From: Gentiana macrophylla
Lineage: Eukaryota; Streptophyta; Magnoliopsida; Gentianales; Gentianaceae
Direction of reading: 5' to 3'
NCBI GenBank assembly: GCA_026214975.1
Contig: JAOBSW010000429.1
Coordinates: forward strand, 20,522 to 84,521
Length of the DNA: 64,000 bases
Positions 1 through 12,934 of the stretch are shown piece by piece. Made by a program: the position numbers and the translations under genes. The notes beneath the pieces were generated by a model, which was not told where the DNA came from, made no database searches, and saw nothing but the letters and a program-made list of their open reading frames with translations. Position 1 is the first letter of the stretch, and each line of letters starts with the position of its first letter.

Positions 1-1097
1 TGAGATTAAAAGGACGTTGGGATGATTCAGGACTTTATCTAATGGTTATAAGTCAAAGGGTGGGAATGATTGATTGTCAAAAGGATTACAGCGATTGTCG
101 ATCCTATGAATAGTGACTGAAAGCAAGTCAAATGGGACAAAAACAAGGAACGGTTATATTTGAATTTCAAATAGAAATCACATGCCATCCTACCTATAAA
201 TAGAGGACTCTCAACTCAGAAAAAGATGATGATTGAAAAATTATAAGAGAAAATATAAGAGATAATTCTGAGCTGCAAGAACACCCTGCTGAACCTACTG
301 AACTTAACCTTATTGATCCAGAGAAAATCTTCAAGTGTTTTCTGTATTCAAGCTACATAAAGTTTACACACTTGAAGACTGCAAGCTGTTGATTATTTTA
401 TTCTAATCAAGCTGCTGCAACTGAATCATTTACTTGATTCAATCTTTATTTTACACAGAACCTGCTGAAGACAGTGAAGCATCTGTTGGGTGTCAAAGAC
501 TGTTGTTTGTGGTGGAGCTGGTGAGGAGGCAATCCTACCCTTTAAGGACCAGTGGAAGACTTTGGAGCAGCAATCCTACCTGTTCCTAGTTTTCAGTTTA
601 TGAAGCCATAGTCATTGGTGAAGGACAAGCAATCTTAGGAATCTTTGTAACAGATACATCAAAGATCTCTAGTGAATTACCTCCAACATCACAGGAGAAG
701 AGTGGGTGACGAGATTACACCACTGGAACCACTATAAAATCGCCTACTTACTTTACTGCATTTACATTCGCATTAAGTTTATTATACACATCAACCTCTT
801 GAATCTAGCAAGCGAACTCACACACATACACTCTTGAGTATCTAATACTTAGTATCATATTTAACAACAAGTTTCAAGGCTTTATTTTTGATATAAATCC
901 CTTGCACAAATTGATAAACTTAACTATCGGTGAGACTCACGTGTATCAAGTGAGCTCTTGAGGTATCAACCGAGACTCATGAAGTATCAATGAGCTGCTT
1001 TGAAGTTCTTGAGAGTTTGTTAACTCCAAAAGTTTTAAGTGTTAAGTTTATTCACCCCCTCTAAACTTAACCAAAGCCTTTTCAAGGGACCAACAAT
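1..1097 (+). repeat. 5' LTR (partial) of the Sirevirus-like element
   Basis: Base 1 corresponds to base 19741 of the 3' LTR, so about 621 bases are missing on the left. The LTR ends in ACCAACA at 1091-1097, matching the end of the 3' LTR. A TATA-like stretch (TATAAATA, 195-202) lies in the expected promoter region. Differences from the 3' copy cluster at CAG/CTG sites. Confidence 0.9.
195..202 (+). promoter_or_regulatory. LTR TATA box
   Basis: TATAAATA inside the LTR, conserved at the matching position of the 3' LTR (about 19935-19945). It is the likely core promoter of the genomic transcript. This is inferred from position and sequence only. Confidence 0.6.
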
Positions 1098-1099
1098 TG

Positions 1100-1111
1100 G
1101 TATCGGAGCGG
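1100..1111 (+). other. Primer-binding site (initiator Met tRNA type)
   Basis: TGGTATCGGAGC begins two bases after the LTR end. It differs by one base from the usual plant Copia site TGGTATCAGAGC, which pairs with the 3' end of initiator methionine tRNA. The changed base sits in a CAG triplet. Confidence 0.85.
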
Positions 1112-1201
1112 TGCTTACATTGCAAGTAATCCTACTTGTTGTGCTTGTGAAAATACTCTGAAAAACATTTTTCAAATCACTGATTTTCAAAGTCTTGCAT
1201 C

Positions 1202-3500
1202 ATGGATAACAACCAGTATGCTAGAACAATGTTGATGCGTTCTGCAGATCGTTTTGATGAATATAAACGTCGTATGCAGGCTTATCTTCTTTGCAACTCA
1301 TGATGAAATGATGGATGTGCTCACGGATGGACCACTTGAGATTACAAAGTCGAATGCTTGAGTGGGTGAAGAGACACAGTACATTCCAAAGCCTAAAAAG
1401 GAATGGACTGCTGAAGATAGAAAGAGAGCAAATCTGAACAATATTGCTATTGATATTATCTACAGAACTCTGGATAGCAACATGTACATGAAAGTGAAAG
1501 ATTGTAAAACAGCAAAAGAACTTTGGGACAAACTACAGTTGATCTGTGAAGGCACTGATGAAATCAAGAAGAATAAAATCAGTGTTGCAAAGAAGAAGTT
1601 TCAAAAGTTTGAAATGAAACCCAATGAAACCATTGAACAAATGGAATCAAGGTTCAATGCAATTCTGGATGAACTCACCCTGCTATGTGTTGTGTATTCA
1701 AAAGAAGAAATCAACACAAAAATCTTGGAAGCTTTACCTGCTACAGATGAATGGAAGATGAAGGTGACAGCCATAGAAGAAATGAGAAGATTGCATGAAG
1801 AGGATACATTCAAGTTGTTCTCAGATCTCAAGGCATATGAATTCAAAAAGAAGTTGTCACCTACCACTAAAAAGGAAGAGCCAAAAACCACAGCACTGGC
1901 TGCTTCACATCAAGAAGAAGGATCAGAAGCTCAAGATGAATTACTGGATGAAATGCAAGAGCAAATAGAATTGCTGAGCAAGAAGATCAGGATGATGAAA
2001 GGTGGGAAAAGCTCACCTAGGAATTTCACAAAGAAATTCACTGAAAAGAAGAAGGAAGAAACAAAGAAAGACAATGATTTCTTGTGTTTCAATTGCAAGA
2101 AACCAGGACACTTCGGACTGGTATCTCCGAATTAAAGCGAGAAAAGGAACCAGATTATCTTTGCTTTAAGCGCAAGAAGCCTGGACATTTCGGACAGATT
2201 GTCCGGATCTTCAAAAGAACAAGAGTCAACAAAGAAGACATGGCAAGAAGGCTATGGTTCTTTGAAGATGAATCGGATATGAAGTGGAATCAAAAGGAAA
2301 TGAATCGGATGACACAACATTGGTTCTTGATATGGAAGACTATGCATTAATGGCTAATATGGATGAAGCAGAGGAGGTATACAACATTGTATCAATTAAC
2401 ACTCTGCTGAAAGTGATTGTGAATCAACTTGTGGTTCAAATCCTAAAAACTCTTACAATGAAGAAGCTTTGGATGCCATCCTCAATCAAGCGAGGAAAAT
2501 ACAATCGGTTATAAGATTGTGAAGGCTAAAAAGAAGCTCTTCAAGTAGAAGTTGAAAGATTGAATTTGAATTAAGAATTCTCAAAGGTAAAGAAAAAATG
2601 TTGGATGAGAATCGGTTTAAGCTCTTTGAACATCCAGCGACCATGAATCTGGCTGATCCATCTTGTTCTCTCTCTGCATACAAATGGAAAGCCTTATGGT
2701 GATAGAACAGGGCTTGGATTTGGAACTCAACAATCCAATAAGAGTGGATCCAGTAAAGCTACTGAACCTAGTGCCAGAATTGGTCCTAAGTTTGTACCTG
2801 CACAAGATCCAACTCCCAGTAAGGTTGCTGAGGCAGTAAAACCCACTGAGAATGCTTCAAAGAAGCAAAATCAGAAGTCAAAGAAGTCATCAGCTCCTAA
2901 TAAACGGAATAAATCCAAAAATAGGACTGATGTGCCTTCTAAGCCTACTGATAGCTGACCTGCTACCAAGTCTGCTGGACCACAGAAAGGCAAGAAACAG
3001 AAATATTCCAATGATAAGAATCCTAAACCCAAAAATGTTAATCATTCAAGGGATACTTATCTTAGGGGGAAAGGTAGATTGTTCCCTGTTGATAATGATT
3101 GGAATATTCCTGCCCCCATTGATAGTATCAACAGATACAACCATACTGCTAGAGTAAAACCTAGGCAATGGAATCAGCAAAGGACTTAGCAGAGGACCTA
3201 TATAAGACCTCAGCAGAGACCTCAGCAGACTCCATATTACAGGGCTGTTCCTAACAGACAGCAAACCTATGGTTATACTGCTGCTTCTAACAAGAAAAAT
3301 CACTTCAAACAGCAATATATACCAAAAAGCCAGAAAACATATGTGAATCCTACACAACCAACTGTTAGAACTTATGGATGTGTGGAATACATGTATGAAC
3401 CTAAGTATGACATCTTTAAAAGAAGACCTTATGGAAATTTACCAGGGGTCATGCTTACCACTGACCATCATGGACCCAAATAGATTTGGGTACCTAAAAT
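1202..3500 (+). pseudogene. Copia gag region with tandem zinc knuckles, disrupted
   Basis: Capsid-type protein that would package element RNA. The start is the ATG at 1202, about 90 bases after the primer site. The frame breaks near 1290 and a stop lies just before 1362; the longest open piece is 1362-2135. That piece has the UBN2/gag core (helical segment around DCKTAKELWDKL and the MESRFNAIL region). A CCHC knuckle follows (CFNCKKPGHF, about 2086-2115), and a second degraded copy (CFKRKKPGHF) about 70 bases later in another frame. From about 2640 to 3480 a basic, Gln- and Tyr-rich spacer leads to the protease. Several stops, including TAG at about 3187 and 3480, look like CAG to TAG changes. 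Confidence 0.8.
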
Positions 3501-3513
3501 GCATTGATTTTGT

Positions 3514-3609
3514 TTTGTAGGGTGTCTGGTACTTTGACAGTGGATGTTCCAGACATATGACAAAGAATAAGCCTCGCTCGACAAACTACATAGCAAGGAT
3601 GGTCCAAGG
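3514..3609 (+). pseudogene. Copia aspartic protease fragment
   Basis: The catalytic signature WYFDSGCSRHM is readable at about 3526-3560, as in Copia proteases that cut the polyprotein. It is preceded by WVPK, a usual lead-in, and by a TAG stop at about 3480. The next open frame starts at about 3610, so the protease is split from the integrase by a frame change. Confidence 0.75.
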
Positions 3610-4650
3610 GTGAATTTTGGCAACAAAAATACACCTGGTTATACAAGAGGCTATGGCACACTTATGAGGAATGGACTAACCATCAAGAATGTTGCTTATG
3701 TGGAAGGACTGGACAACAACTTGCTGAGTACTGGTCAATTCTGTGACATGGGATACAAGGTCACTTTTGACAAAAACAACTGTATTGTCATTAGTGAAAG
3801 AGGTGATCAACTTGTATTGGCTGGTAGAAGACAACAAAACATGTACATTGTGGATTGGTCTACTGCAGTTCCAGAAACCTGCCTGATTGTGCATACTAAA
3901 TCAGAACTCAATTGGTTATGGCACAAGAAGTTGAATCATCTAAATTTTGATGATATCAATCAGCTAGTAAAGAAGAAAATGGTAATTGGCTTGCCTGAGA
4001 TTACATTCAAGAAGGATGCTATTTGTGATGCTTGTCAGCAAGGTAAACAAATAAAATCAAGCTTCAAGTCAAAAACAAAACTATCAACTAAGAGAGTGCT
4101 AGAGCTAATGCACATGGATTTATTTGGACCTGCCACTGCAACTAGTATAACTGCAAAGAAGTACACTATAGCTGTTGTGGATGATTATTCAACGTACACT
4201 TGGGTGGTTTTTATGAACAAGAAAAGTGAAACACTCAAGATGATGCGATCTCTTGAAGAGATTACAAAATGAGAAAAGTTTAATGAAGAGTAAAGATAAG
4301 ATCGGACAAAGTACTTGAGTTTCTCGATAAAGTTATAAGAGAATCTGTGAGCAGAATGGTGTACTACATCAACTTGCTGCTGCTGGTACACCTCAGCAAA
4401 ATGGGGTTGCTGAAAGAAGAAACAGGACATTGAAAGAAGCAGGAAGGACAATGATTTGTGAAGCATTACTACTACGAGAGGTATTGGGTGAAAAGTCATT
4501 AATACAACATGCTATACAAAAAACAGAACCTCAGTGAACAAGAAGCTGCTGAAGACACCTTATGAGATTTGGAATGGAAGAAAACCAAATATATCTTATT
4601 TCCATCCATTTGGAAGAAAATGTTTTATCTTAAATCATAAGGAGCACCTG
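3610..4650 (+). pseudogene. Copia integrase (GAG-pre-integrase and catalytic core), disrupted
   Basis: Integrase inserts element DNA into the genome. The open piece 3610-4272 holds the zinc-binding N-terminal domain (WHKKLNHLNF followed by CDACQQGKQ) and the start of the catalytic core, with the first Asp in HMDLFGP and the second in VVDDYSTYTW. A stop at 4272 and frame changes follow. The GTPQQNGVAERRNRTL-type stretch that holds the catalytic Glu is readable at about 4388-4440. Not functional as read. Confidence 0.85.
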
Positions 4651-4672
4651 AAGACATTCCAACCTAAATCAG

Positions 4673-6105
4673 ATGAAGGAATTTTCTTGGGATATTCTTG
4701 ATCAAACAAGGCATTCGATTGTCTTGAACAAGAGATCACTGAAACATGAAGAAACTATCCATGTTGTGTTTGATGAACCTAAGTTCACTGGTATGGAAGA
4801 TGAAGTCTGTGAACCTGCTGAGGATCTACAAATCACTGATCCAGATTGTGTTGAAGTCTTGGAAAGGGTTAATGACTTAAAAGTTTCTGATACTTCCCCT
4901 GCTGAACACTCTGCTGGTGATACTACTGATGTAACAACTGAAGCAGTTCAAGGATTTGCTGAACCCCCTGTTGAAGATACAGCAGACCCTACTGAAGATG
5001 AGGTCCCTGAGAATCAATCTAACCAAAATCCACAATGGTTAAGGGATCACCCTGCTGAACAAGTCATTGGCAACATTCAGCAAGGTGTAAGGACTAGAAG
5101 ACAATTAGAAGCTATGTTTACTTGTTTTCTATCTCAAGTTGAACCTAAAGTTGTTGAAGAAGCAATATCAGATCCAGATTGGATAATTGCTATGCAAGAA
5201 GAATTAAATGAATTTGAAAGAAATCATGTTTGGACACTAGTTGAAAGGCCTAGTCATGCAAATATCATTGGTACTAAATGGGTATACAGAAACAAACTTG
5301 ATGACTCTGGTACCAGTGTAAGAAATAAGGCCAGACTAGTTGCAAAAGGCTATTCTCAAGCAAAAGTAATAGATTTTGATGAAACCTATGCACCTGTTGC
5401 AAGATTGGAAGCTATCAGATTATTCTTGGCACATGCTGCATATAAAAACTTCAAAGTATATCAAATGGATGTCAAAAGTGCATTTTTGAATGGCATTCTA
5501 GAGGAGGAAGTGTATGTTCAGCAACCTCCTGGATTTGAAGTTAAAGATCAAGAAGATAAAGTGTATAGACTCAACAAAGCACTTTATGGATTGAAACAAG
5601 CACCAAGAGCTTGGTATGAGACTCTATCTCAATTATTGGTGGACAATGGTTTTACAAAAGGCACCATTGATAAGACTCTTTTCAGAATCATTGAAGAGGA
5701 TGACAGACTCTTTGATACATGATTTATGTTGATGACATAATCTTTGGTTCTGAAAATGAATTATTATGTGAAAAGTTTGCAAATCTAATGAAGAGAAAGT
5801 TCCAAATGAGTATGATGGGAGAAATGAACTACTTTTTGGGATTGCAAGTTAAACAATTGAAAGATGGAATCTTCATTCATCAAACCAAGTACACCAAGGA
5901 GCTACTGAAGAAATTTGGTATGGAAAATAGCACCAAGATATCAACTCCCATGAGTACAAACATCGATTGGATGAAGATAAGGAAAGCAAAGATGTTGATC
6001 GGACCTTATCTCTGGAAGGATGATAGGCGATCTGGCTCAGACCTTCTTGCCAATGAGACTGATATATCCTTTCTTTGTAGGTGTTTGTGCAAGATTTTAA
6101 TCTAA
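4673..6105 (+). pseudogene. Copia reverse transcriptase, one frameshift at the active site
   Basis: Copies element RNA into DNA. The open piece 4673-5722 begins in the acidic linker after integrase, then shows the RVT_2 domain: [51 protein letters not shown] and [12 protein letters not shown] frame break at about 5720 separates it from the YVDD active-site box at about 5725-5740 (IYVDDIIFGS), carried by the next piece 5719-6105, which runs on to LGLQVKQLKDGIFIHQ. A further break lies near 6000. The catalytic box is intact in sequence but out of frame with the rest. Confidence 0.9.
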
Positions 6106-6249
6106 ACCTAAAGAAAGTCACTTAGAGTGCGAGTCAAGAGAGTTCTCAAGTATCTAAAAGAGACTTTGGGAGTAGGATATGTTATTCCAAGGATGGAAGC
6201 TTCAAAGTTATATCCTACTCAGATTACGATTATCTTTGGATGCAAGATT

Positions 6250-6731
6250 GATAGAAAAAGCACCTCAGGAACACAATCAGGTTAATGGGTAATATTTGGT
6301 TTCCTAGTTTAGCAAGAAAGCAGAACTCAATATCAACTTCCACTGCTGAAGCAGAGTATATTGCTGCTTGAAGTTGTTGTGCACAAGTATTGTGGTTAAG
6401 ACAACAGTTAAGGGATTATGGAATTGAAGAAAAGGAAATTCCAATCATGTGTGACAACACAAGTTCAATTGCAATCACAGAAAATCCTGTTTTGCACTCA
6501 AGAACCAAGCACATTGATGTGAGACATCACTTTATAAGAGATCATGTTGAAAAGAAGGATGTGGTGGTTCTGTATGTCCCTACTGAAGATCAACTTGCTG
6601 ATATTTTCACTAAACCACTTGATAGTGAAAGATTTGCCAAATTAAGGGTGAACTTGGAATTATTAGAGTTGGTGATCATCGGCGGTGTCTTTGGAATTCA
6701 CCAAGGGATTAGTCTTTGCAATGTTGGGTGA
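6250..6731 (+). pseudogene. Copia RNase H domain
   Basis: RNase H removes RNA template strands. The lead-in STAEAEYIAA is readable at about 6337-6370, then a TGA where Gly is usual, then the open piece 6390-6731 with WLRQQL, CDNTSSIAI, HSRTKHIDVRHHF and the end signature ADIFTKPLDSERF. The pol part of the element closes here. Upstream stops at about 6283 and 6310 show decay. Confidence 0.85.
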
Positions 6732-7326
6732 GCTCACTTAGCAGATTAGTCATTGGTATCAACAATTCCATGTACTTATGTTTGGGCAATTGAGCAAATG
6801 AGGTTGCCAAGGGATTGGTCTTTGTCATGTTGGGTGAGCTCACTTGTGGATCGATCCACGGTATTAAACTTCATCTGTATTATCAATTGAACAAAACAAG
6901 AAGAAATCAAGGATCGGTAGAGTCACACTTTGTCAAGAAATTTCTTTGAAGCATATTTATCGTGCAGTGCTTGAGCCAACCCTGCCGAGGACAACCTATT
7001 TGAATGGAACGTTACACAGTCAAACTTTATTAAAGTCAAAGAGCAATTGGCGGGATATTTACTCTATCCTTTATGACCACGATTACTCAATCTAACGGTT
7101 ACAATACGTTTTGGAAAGTAATGGGCCATGTGTCAAGCTAACATTCACTCAGATTAATCATGGTTAATGTGGATGTACGTGCACTGACAGTTACAACCAC
7201 TCCCTGTCTATATATACAAACCTATTACACAGAAAATACTCTACTGCAAATCTGCTTATATCTCTATTTTTACACTGTGTGAACACAGATTTACAAAGCT
7301 TTCTTCGTCATCTTTTTATTTTAACA
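6732..7326 (+). other. Non-coding spacer between pol and env-like ORF, with a direct duplication
   Basis: No ORF is seen. A ~38-base block around 6701-6738 is repeated at about 6808-6845 (CAAGGGATT...GTTGGGTGAGCTCACTT), about 107 bases apart. A TATA-like box lies near the right end. Confidence 0.6.
7207..7218 (+). promoter_or_regulatory. Possible internal TATA box ahead of the env-like ORF
   Basis: TCTATATATACA lies about 110 bases before the ATG at 7327, in an otherwise non-coding spacer. The spacing suits a plant core promoter that would give a separate transcript for the downstream ORF. Inferred only. Confidence 0.4.
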
Positions 7327-10300
7327 ATGGTGGAAAAGATTGATGTTCAAATCGAATCAAGCCAAAGTGTGAGAGGTTTTGTTGTTGATGCTAATAAAAC
7401 AGAATTAGCTATCAACATTGGTTGAAGAATAAGAATATATGCAGGATTGGAGAATGTACTGAACATAAGATCGAAAACAATCTCATATACAAACATTGTC
7501 AGCTTTTGGAAGAATATTCAAGTAAAGGAAGGAACTGAAGCATTCAAAACAGTTGTGAATGCACAAGAAATAGAAGTTTCCTCAAGTCTGCTGAGGGAAG
7601 TTTTTGGATTTGAAGAGATAGTGGATGCTCCTGTCAATCCTGAGGAAATGGGATTGTCCAAGATGAATTTTGTTGACAAAATCCAGACAAATAAAGACAC
7701 CAAATAAATTCCAGGCATCAATTGTAGACACATTGGGAATGAGTACAACCTGCTGAGCAAACTCATTGCAAAGAATATATTAGGGCTGGTTGGAAGTATG
7801 GATACTCTATCAGGACCCAAGATAGAGCTGATGATGATTATTTGCAGGAGTATGAAATTTGATTGGGCTCGATATTTTATCCACTACATGAAGAAAGTAG
7901 CCAAGGAGGAAAGAGAAGGGAAAAGGAAATCCAAGGCCTTACCCTTAGGATTAATGGTTCAGACCCTGCTGAATCATTTGTAGATTCCTGATGTTGCACC
8001 TGAGAAGATTAATCAGTCCAGATACAAGAAAGAGATTGATTATGCTATCCTTGGTCTGGATGATGATGAAGAAGATGCTGCAGAGGCTGCTGACAGTGAT
8101 AGTGATGGAGATGATGGTGATCTTTGGTGGTGAGCGAGGTCAAGCAAGTCGTTAAGAAATCATTAAACTCTTTGCACCAAAGAAAGTTCTTGAAAAGAAA
8201 GGCTGTGATATTAGAAAGATTAATGAGATCTTGAAGCCTAAGAAGACAAAGAAACTAATTTGAGGCTCTTTGGGTCCACCGAGGACCAGTAGAGATTGAG
8301 GATTCTTGAACCTATTGCCACAAAGAAGAAGACATTCTTTGAATTAAGGAAGCAGCTGTGAGAAGGAAGCAAGGAGAAAAAGAAAGTCTACTGTGGTTGA
8401 AATTGATGATGAGCCACTTTCCAAGAGGATGAAGGAGATTGCTCACAAAAAGAAACATGGAAAGGGGAAACAATTAAGAAACTTGGAGGCTCTAAGGGCA
8501 CAAGAAGAAGAAAGGGATGTAGAAGAAGAAGAAGAGGCCATTGAGGCTGAGCCCTTGACTATTCTCAAGCCTAATGAGGATGTAGAGGTTGTTCTTGAGC
8601 AAGCAACCTCTGGTGGTGGCACAAAGACTCTCAGAATCGAGTCTGTGATGGAGTTGTTGAATCTTCACCAGAAGAAACTGTTGAGGCTACTGTAAGTACA
8701 CAGGTTGTTGTTGAGCAATCTGTTGGAGATATACAGCAGTCTACTGACCCTGAGCCTGCTGTAGTATCTGTTGAAGAACCACAACAAACCACTGAGACTA
8801 CACTTGCTGTGGAGATGGAAACAAATGTTCAAGACCCTGCAAATCCTGCAATAGTTTAGGGGGAAGATCAGTCTGCTGCTAACCCTGCTGATGAGCATAT
8901 AAGTCAGGAGGAACCAAGTGTGATACATATGGAGGTAGTGGGAACCAATATTAAATCTGAGCAGCCTACTGACCTTCATGCATCTATTGAAGACACCTTG
9001 AGTTTGCTTGTTGGGACCTTTGGAGGTCATCAAGCTACTGAAACAACTCTTAGAAAGCCAACTATGCCATATGAGAAGGCATCTAAGAAGGAAAAAGTAG
9101 ATCCTAACTTCAGGAAAGTGCAAAATTACTTTCAATGGAAGTTTGGATTCTACAAGAAACAGAAACCAGCTGCTGATCCAATGAGTGGTTTTGAAGAATG
9201 GGCTTTTGATCAGCTGGGTGTGGACAGCCTACCGGACTTGATAGATACAACCTTGCTGCAATCTAGGCTGATGGATCTTTTGAATGAAGGAAAGAAAAGT
9301 GGAGCAATTATGTTTAGAGATCCAAAGTACACACCAGACAGTGATTCATCTGACTCTGATGATGATTCCCCTATGTTCCCTGGAGAGACAAGTGGAGTAG
9401 CTAAAGAAACAACCACTCAAACCACTGGTCAAGGGATCACTGCTGATGCAGAAGCTGAAACCACTGATGTTAACATGTCTGCTGAGGCCCAGCAGACTGG
9501 AGAAATGGATGAGGATCTACAGGATCTCACCATGGATGATCTGGAGGCAATGATCAATGATGGAATAAGTGGTGCTGCAAATAGGTTGGTTGGTGAATCT
9601 TCTACTTTACTTGATGAAGAACCTATTGCACAATCTGAAGATCAATAGAGTGTTGATTTGGATGATGAGAGGGTTACTGTCCACAGTGAACCTAGTGCCA
9701 GCTTAGAGGAATCAATTCAATATCATTACTGGATTGACACTGAGGGAACTCTATCCAAAACTGCCCTGATCCTAACAAAGATTGGCCATGCTGAAGGATT
9801 TCAAGTGGATAATGAAGCTGTATTCAACCCTCAGAGAGTGGAATAGGAGGCACAGGTTGCTGAGGTTCAAACAGCACCTGAGCAAAGGTTGGAACAGGAG
9901 GTATAGGTTGCTGAGTTTCAAACAGCACTTGTACACAGGTTGGAACAATCTTTGGGTTTGGAGGAAACCCCTACTGATGTTGTTGCTGAAGAGGCTGCTG
10001 TAGTGGAGCCTAGTGGCGTCAAGACCACTATAGGGAAAGATAGTCGGTTCTTTGTTGTTAATGAAGAAGAGCAATTTCTTTGGACTATGGATCAGTAGTG
10101 ATGAGGAGTTCCAAATGCCTGAAGAAGAAAATGTTGCTATTGATCCCCCACAGGCATTTGTACCTATTTTTTAAGAACCAGCTCTTGATCCTATCTTGGA
10201 AGAATATCAAGGTCCTAACCCTGATGGACTAGATAGGAGTTGGGTAATGGTTGTGAGCAATCAGAGGCCACAATATAATGTTGAAGAGCCTGCTGATGGA

Positions 10301-11141
10301 GCTGCTGGAGAAATGGCTGGTGGACTACCAGCACATGTCCTGGAAGAGTTGAGAACTGTCAGAAATGATATTGCAAATCTAAGACCTCAACTGGACAGGC
10401 AAGAGCAGAGGTTTGATGATTTGTTCAATTTGGTGGAGAATAGAGGGAGGACTACAGAAACTGTTGCCTCCAATATTACCTCAAATCAGTATGCTCATGC
10501 TGATCTTGCAAAGGAGGTGAAAGGAATCAAGCAAGGGAATTCACTGAAAGACAAGTTTTTGAAAGAACAATTTCTATCCATCCATCAGAAACTTGGCAAA
10601 CTTGCTGAAACACCCAAGCCTGCTGAGGCTGCTGGAACACCTCAACCTGCTGGATTGGATCCTAAAGTCACTGAGAGGATCAATCTACTGGAACAGACTT
10701 TGCAATCAAGGATTACTGCAGTTGATACAAGAACTGAGATTATGGAAGGACAACTGAATAATCTGGTACACAGGGCAGTGTTCATGGTCTAATGTCCCGT
10801 TTTGTTGATGATGTCACTACGGGGGAAGAGGGCCAAACAGCAGTAGCAAAAGAGGCTGCAAGGATTTTTGCACAGAAAAGATGGGAGAATGAGACTAATG
10901 CTTACAGGCAACCTGCACCTGGCAGAGTTCAACTTACTGATGATTTCCTTAGACAATACAAGAAGGAGTACTATAACAGAAGGAAACCTTATAATGACAA
11001 GGGATATCATGAAGGTTTAGACTCTTTCTTGGGATTGAAGTTTTGGGAAGCAAGAGTTAAAGCCTTAAGGGCAAATTACAGAGGTGACAGAGTTGGAAGA
11101 GGTGGAAGAAGTGGCAGAGGTGATAGGAGTTTGCCTATCAC
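7327..11141 (+). pseudogene. Post-pol env-like ORF of the Sirevirus-like element, first part
   Basis: A long coding region in the place of the Sirevirus env-like gene. It begins with ATG at 7327 and runs in many broken frames to the LARD1 insertion. Readable parts: an N-terminal domain (7447-7983; SGPKIELMMI and FDWARYFIHYMKK) that loosely recalls the putative plant transposon/extra-ORF domain; a Lys/Glu-rich middle (8393-8695); an acidic segment (8920-9648); a likely coiled coil (about 10320-10790, LRTVRNDIANLRPQLDRQ); and a Gly/Arg-rich segment (GRGGRSGRGDR, about 11086-11125). Stops at about 7983, 8859, 9646, 9844 and 9904 all fit CAG to TAG. No signal peptide or membrane segment is evident, so 'env-like' refers to position, not proven function. 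Confidence 0.6.
11137..11141 (+). other. Target-site duplication of LARD1, left copy
   Basis: ATCAC directly before the LARD1 5' LTR; the same five bases follow its 3' LTR at 18721-18725. Confidence 0.9.
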
Positions 11142-12928
11142 TGATGACGGTCAAATTATACCCGTAAAAGTCATCAACATTGACCTTAAATCGAGATTAA
11201 TAATATATATTTTGTATTAAATCACTCGTTTATATTTATTATTTAATGTTAAGTGATTATTAATATGATTTTTGGTATTTAGCTATTTTTATTATTAAAG
11301 ACCGATTTATTGTGCGATAATTATTGATTTTGCAGATCACAACAAATCGAGAGGATTAATATCATTCAATCAATTATCTCAAGATAAGGAAGGAAGGAAA
11401 TCGGAGCATTAAATGAGAGATTAATCGGATCAACATGCAAGCGTGCGATGGGAACAAGCTAGGCGAAGAAAAGCGTGTTAAATATGCCAAGTTTAGGTTC
11501 GGTCGACCGAGCCTAGTGCTTCGGTCGACCGAGTGTCAGCTCTCGGTTCACCGAGTGTCAGCTTTGGGGCGGTTTAGGGCTTTTGTCGTGCCTATCTTCT
11601 AGAACCACCCTAAGTCGGCAAAAACCTCTATATAAGCAAGCAGCTACGAGAATTGTAATACACACCAACACATCCCTTCATTCTTTCTTCAATTTTATAG
11701 CTTTGATACAATGTAGAATAATTTGAGGGTTTCCAGCAATTTAAGGGCTGCAAATATGTAAGCCTTTATTTTCTGTTTCTTTCTTTTAAGTAATTAATTT
11801 CCCCCAATTATGTTTTATCGTTTGAGTTAATTGTTCATAGTTAGACGATGTAGATCTAGGCTATGACGTTAGGGAGGTGGCGATGCCTTGTCTATGAGGA
11901 TCACATACCCTACGTCCTCTACCTAGAGTCTATGTATGAATCTATGTTGTTTAATTACCGTGCATCTATGTTAGTTTATATGAATACTGTGCGAATTACT
12001 GTTTAATCCGTTGTGTATGATGAAACGCTGAGAGATACGTTCAGGGATGTAATCTGGGGGAAAAAGACCATTACGGTCGACCGAGCCCAGCTATTCGGTC
12101 GACCGAGCCCTGTTTTCATCCGTTAAATAGCCACGTCTTTATGGTTAGGTTAACTTAATAGAAATTATTATCTCAGTAGGTATGGCTATGGCTACGTTAC
12201 TCTCCTAGTTTAATTAAAACGTGTAAAAAGGAAATACCAATATAAAACTCTTAGGTAGGCTTATGAATTGATCTTCACGGACGTTCAGCGTTATCTAGGT
12301 AGGTTTATATTTGGGAATTGCATGCACCTGATTATACGTACGTCGTAGATTAGCATGAGACTATAACTTGGTAATTGCTAGTTGGGCGAGAGCTTGAGTG
12401 ATCGTTTAGGAAATGCACGCCTAACCATAGGAATGTTGCTGAGGCGAGGCGTCACGGTCAATATCGGCATCCTTAGAGTCGTAAATAGCGTGTGAGTTAT
12501 ATGAGATGGAGGCACTAAAAGCGAAGTCACGTAACAATATCACGGTGATCTAGTGACTTACCGGTGCTAAGTCAAGTTAAAGAGGATGACTCCCGTAGCC
12601 AATCTAAGATAGATACAAGCGGATTGACGGTTAATAAGTTGAGTTTATTATATAAATTATCTAGGTCCAAACGATAAAGACTATAATTGGGGAGGTTAAT
12701 TACGTTGTGTCGAGTTGTGTCTTTACTTTTCTTGTCTTATGTTGGTCGTAGACCGCCTCTATGTCCTTGACATGTTTAATTAATTGTTTATATATGAAAT
12801 GACCCACAATTGGTTCCCTGTGGGATCGACCTTGATTCACTTTAGCTATACTACGATGGGCCTAGTCCTCTTGCTAGTATTGGTTTATGGTGGTCGAGTA
12901 TATTATAACCTGATTGACCACGTCATCA
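11142..12928 (+). repeat. LARD1 5' LTR
   Basis: 1787 bases, TGATGAC...GTCATCA. Contains five TCGGTCGACCGA-type palindromes (11499-11510, 11521-11532, a variant at 11543-11554, 12073-12084, 12095-12106) and a TATA box (CTATATAAG, about 11628-11636). Confidence 0.92.
11499..11554 (+). promoter_or_regulatory. CG-rich palindrome cluster upstream of the LTR TATA box
   Basis: Two perfect 12-base palindromes TCGGTCGACCGA and one with a single change stand within 56 bases, about 75 bases upstream of the TATA box at 11628. Their order is kept in the 3' LTR (17285-17340). They may be protein-binding sites or hairpins; no function is shown by sequence alone. Confidence 0.5.
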
Positions 12929-12934
12929 AGTTTT

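Noticed and set aside
3610..6731. Active Copia element
   Set aside because: Stops and frame changes fall in every domain as read, although some may be sequencing errors.
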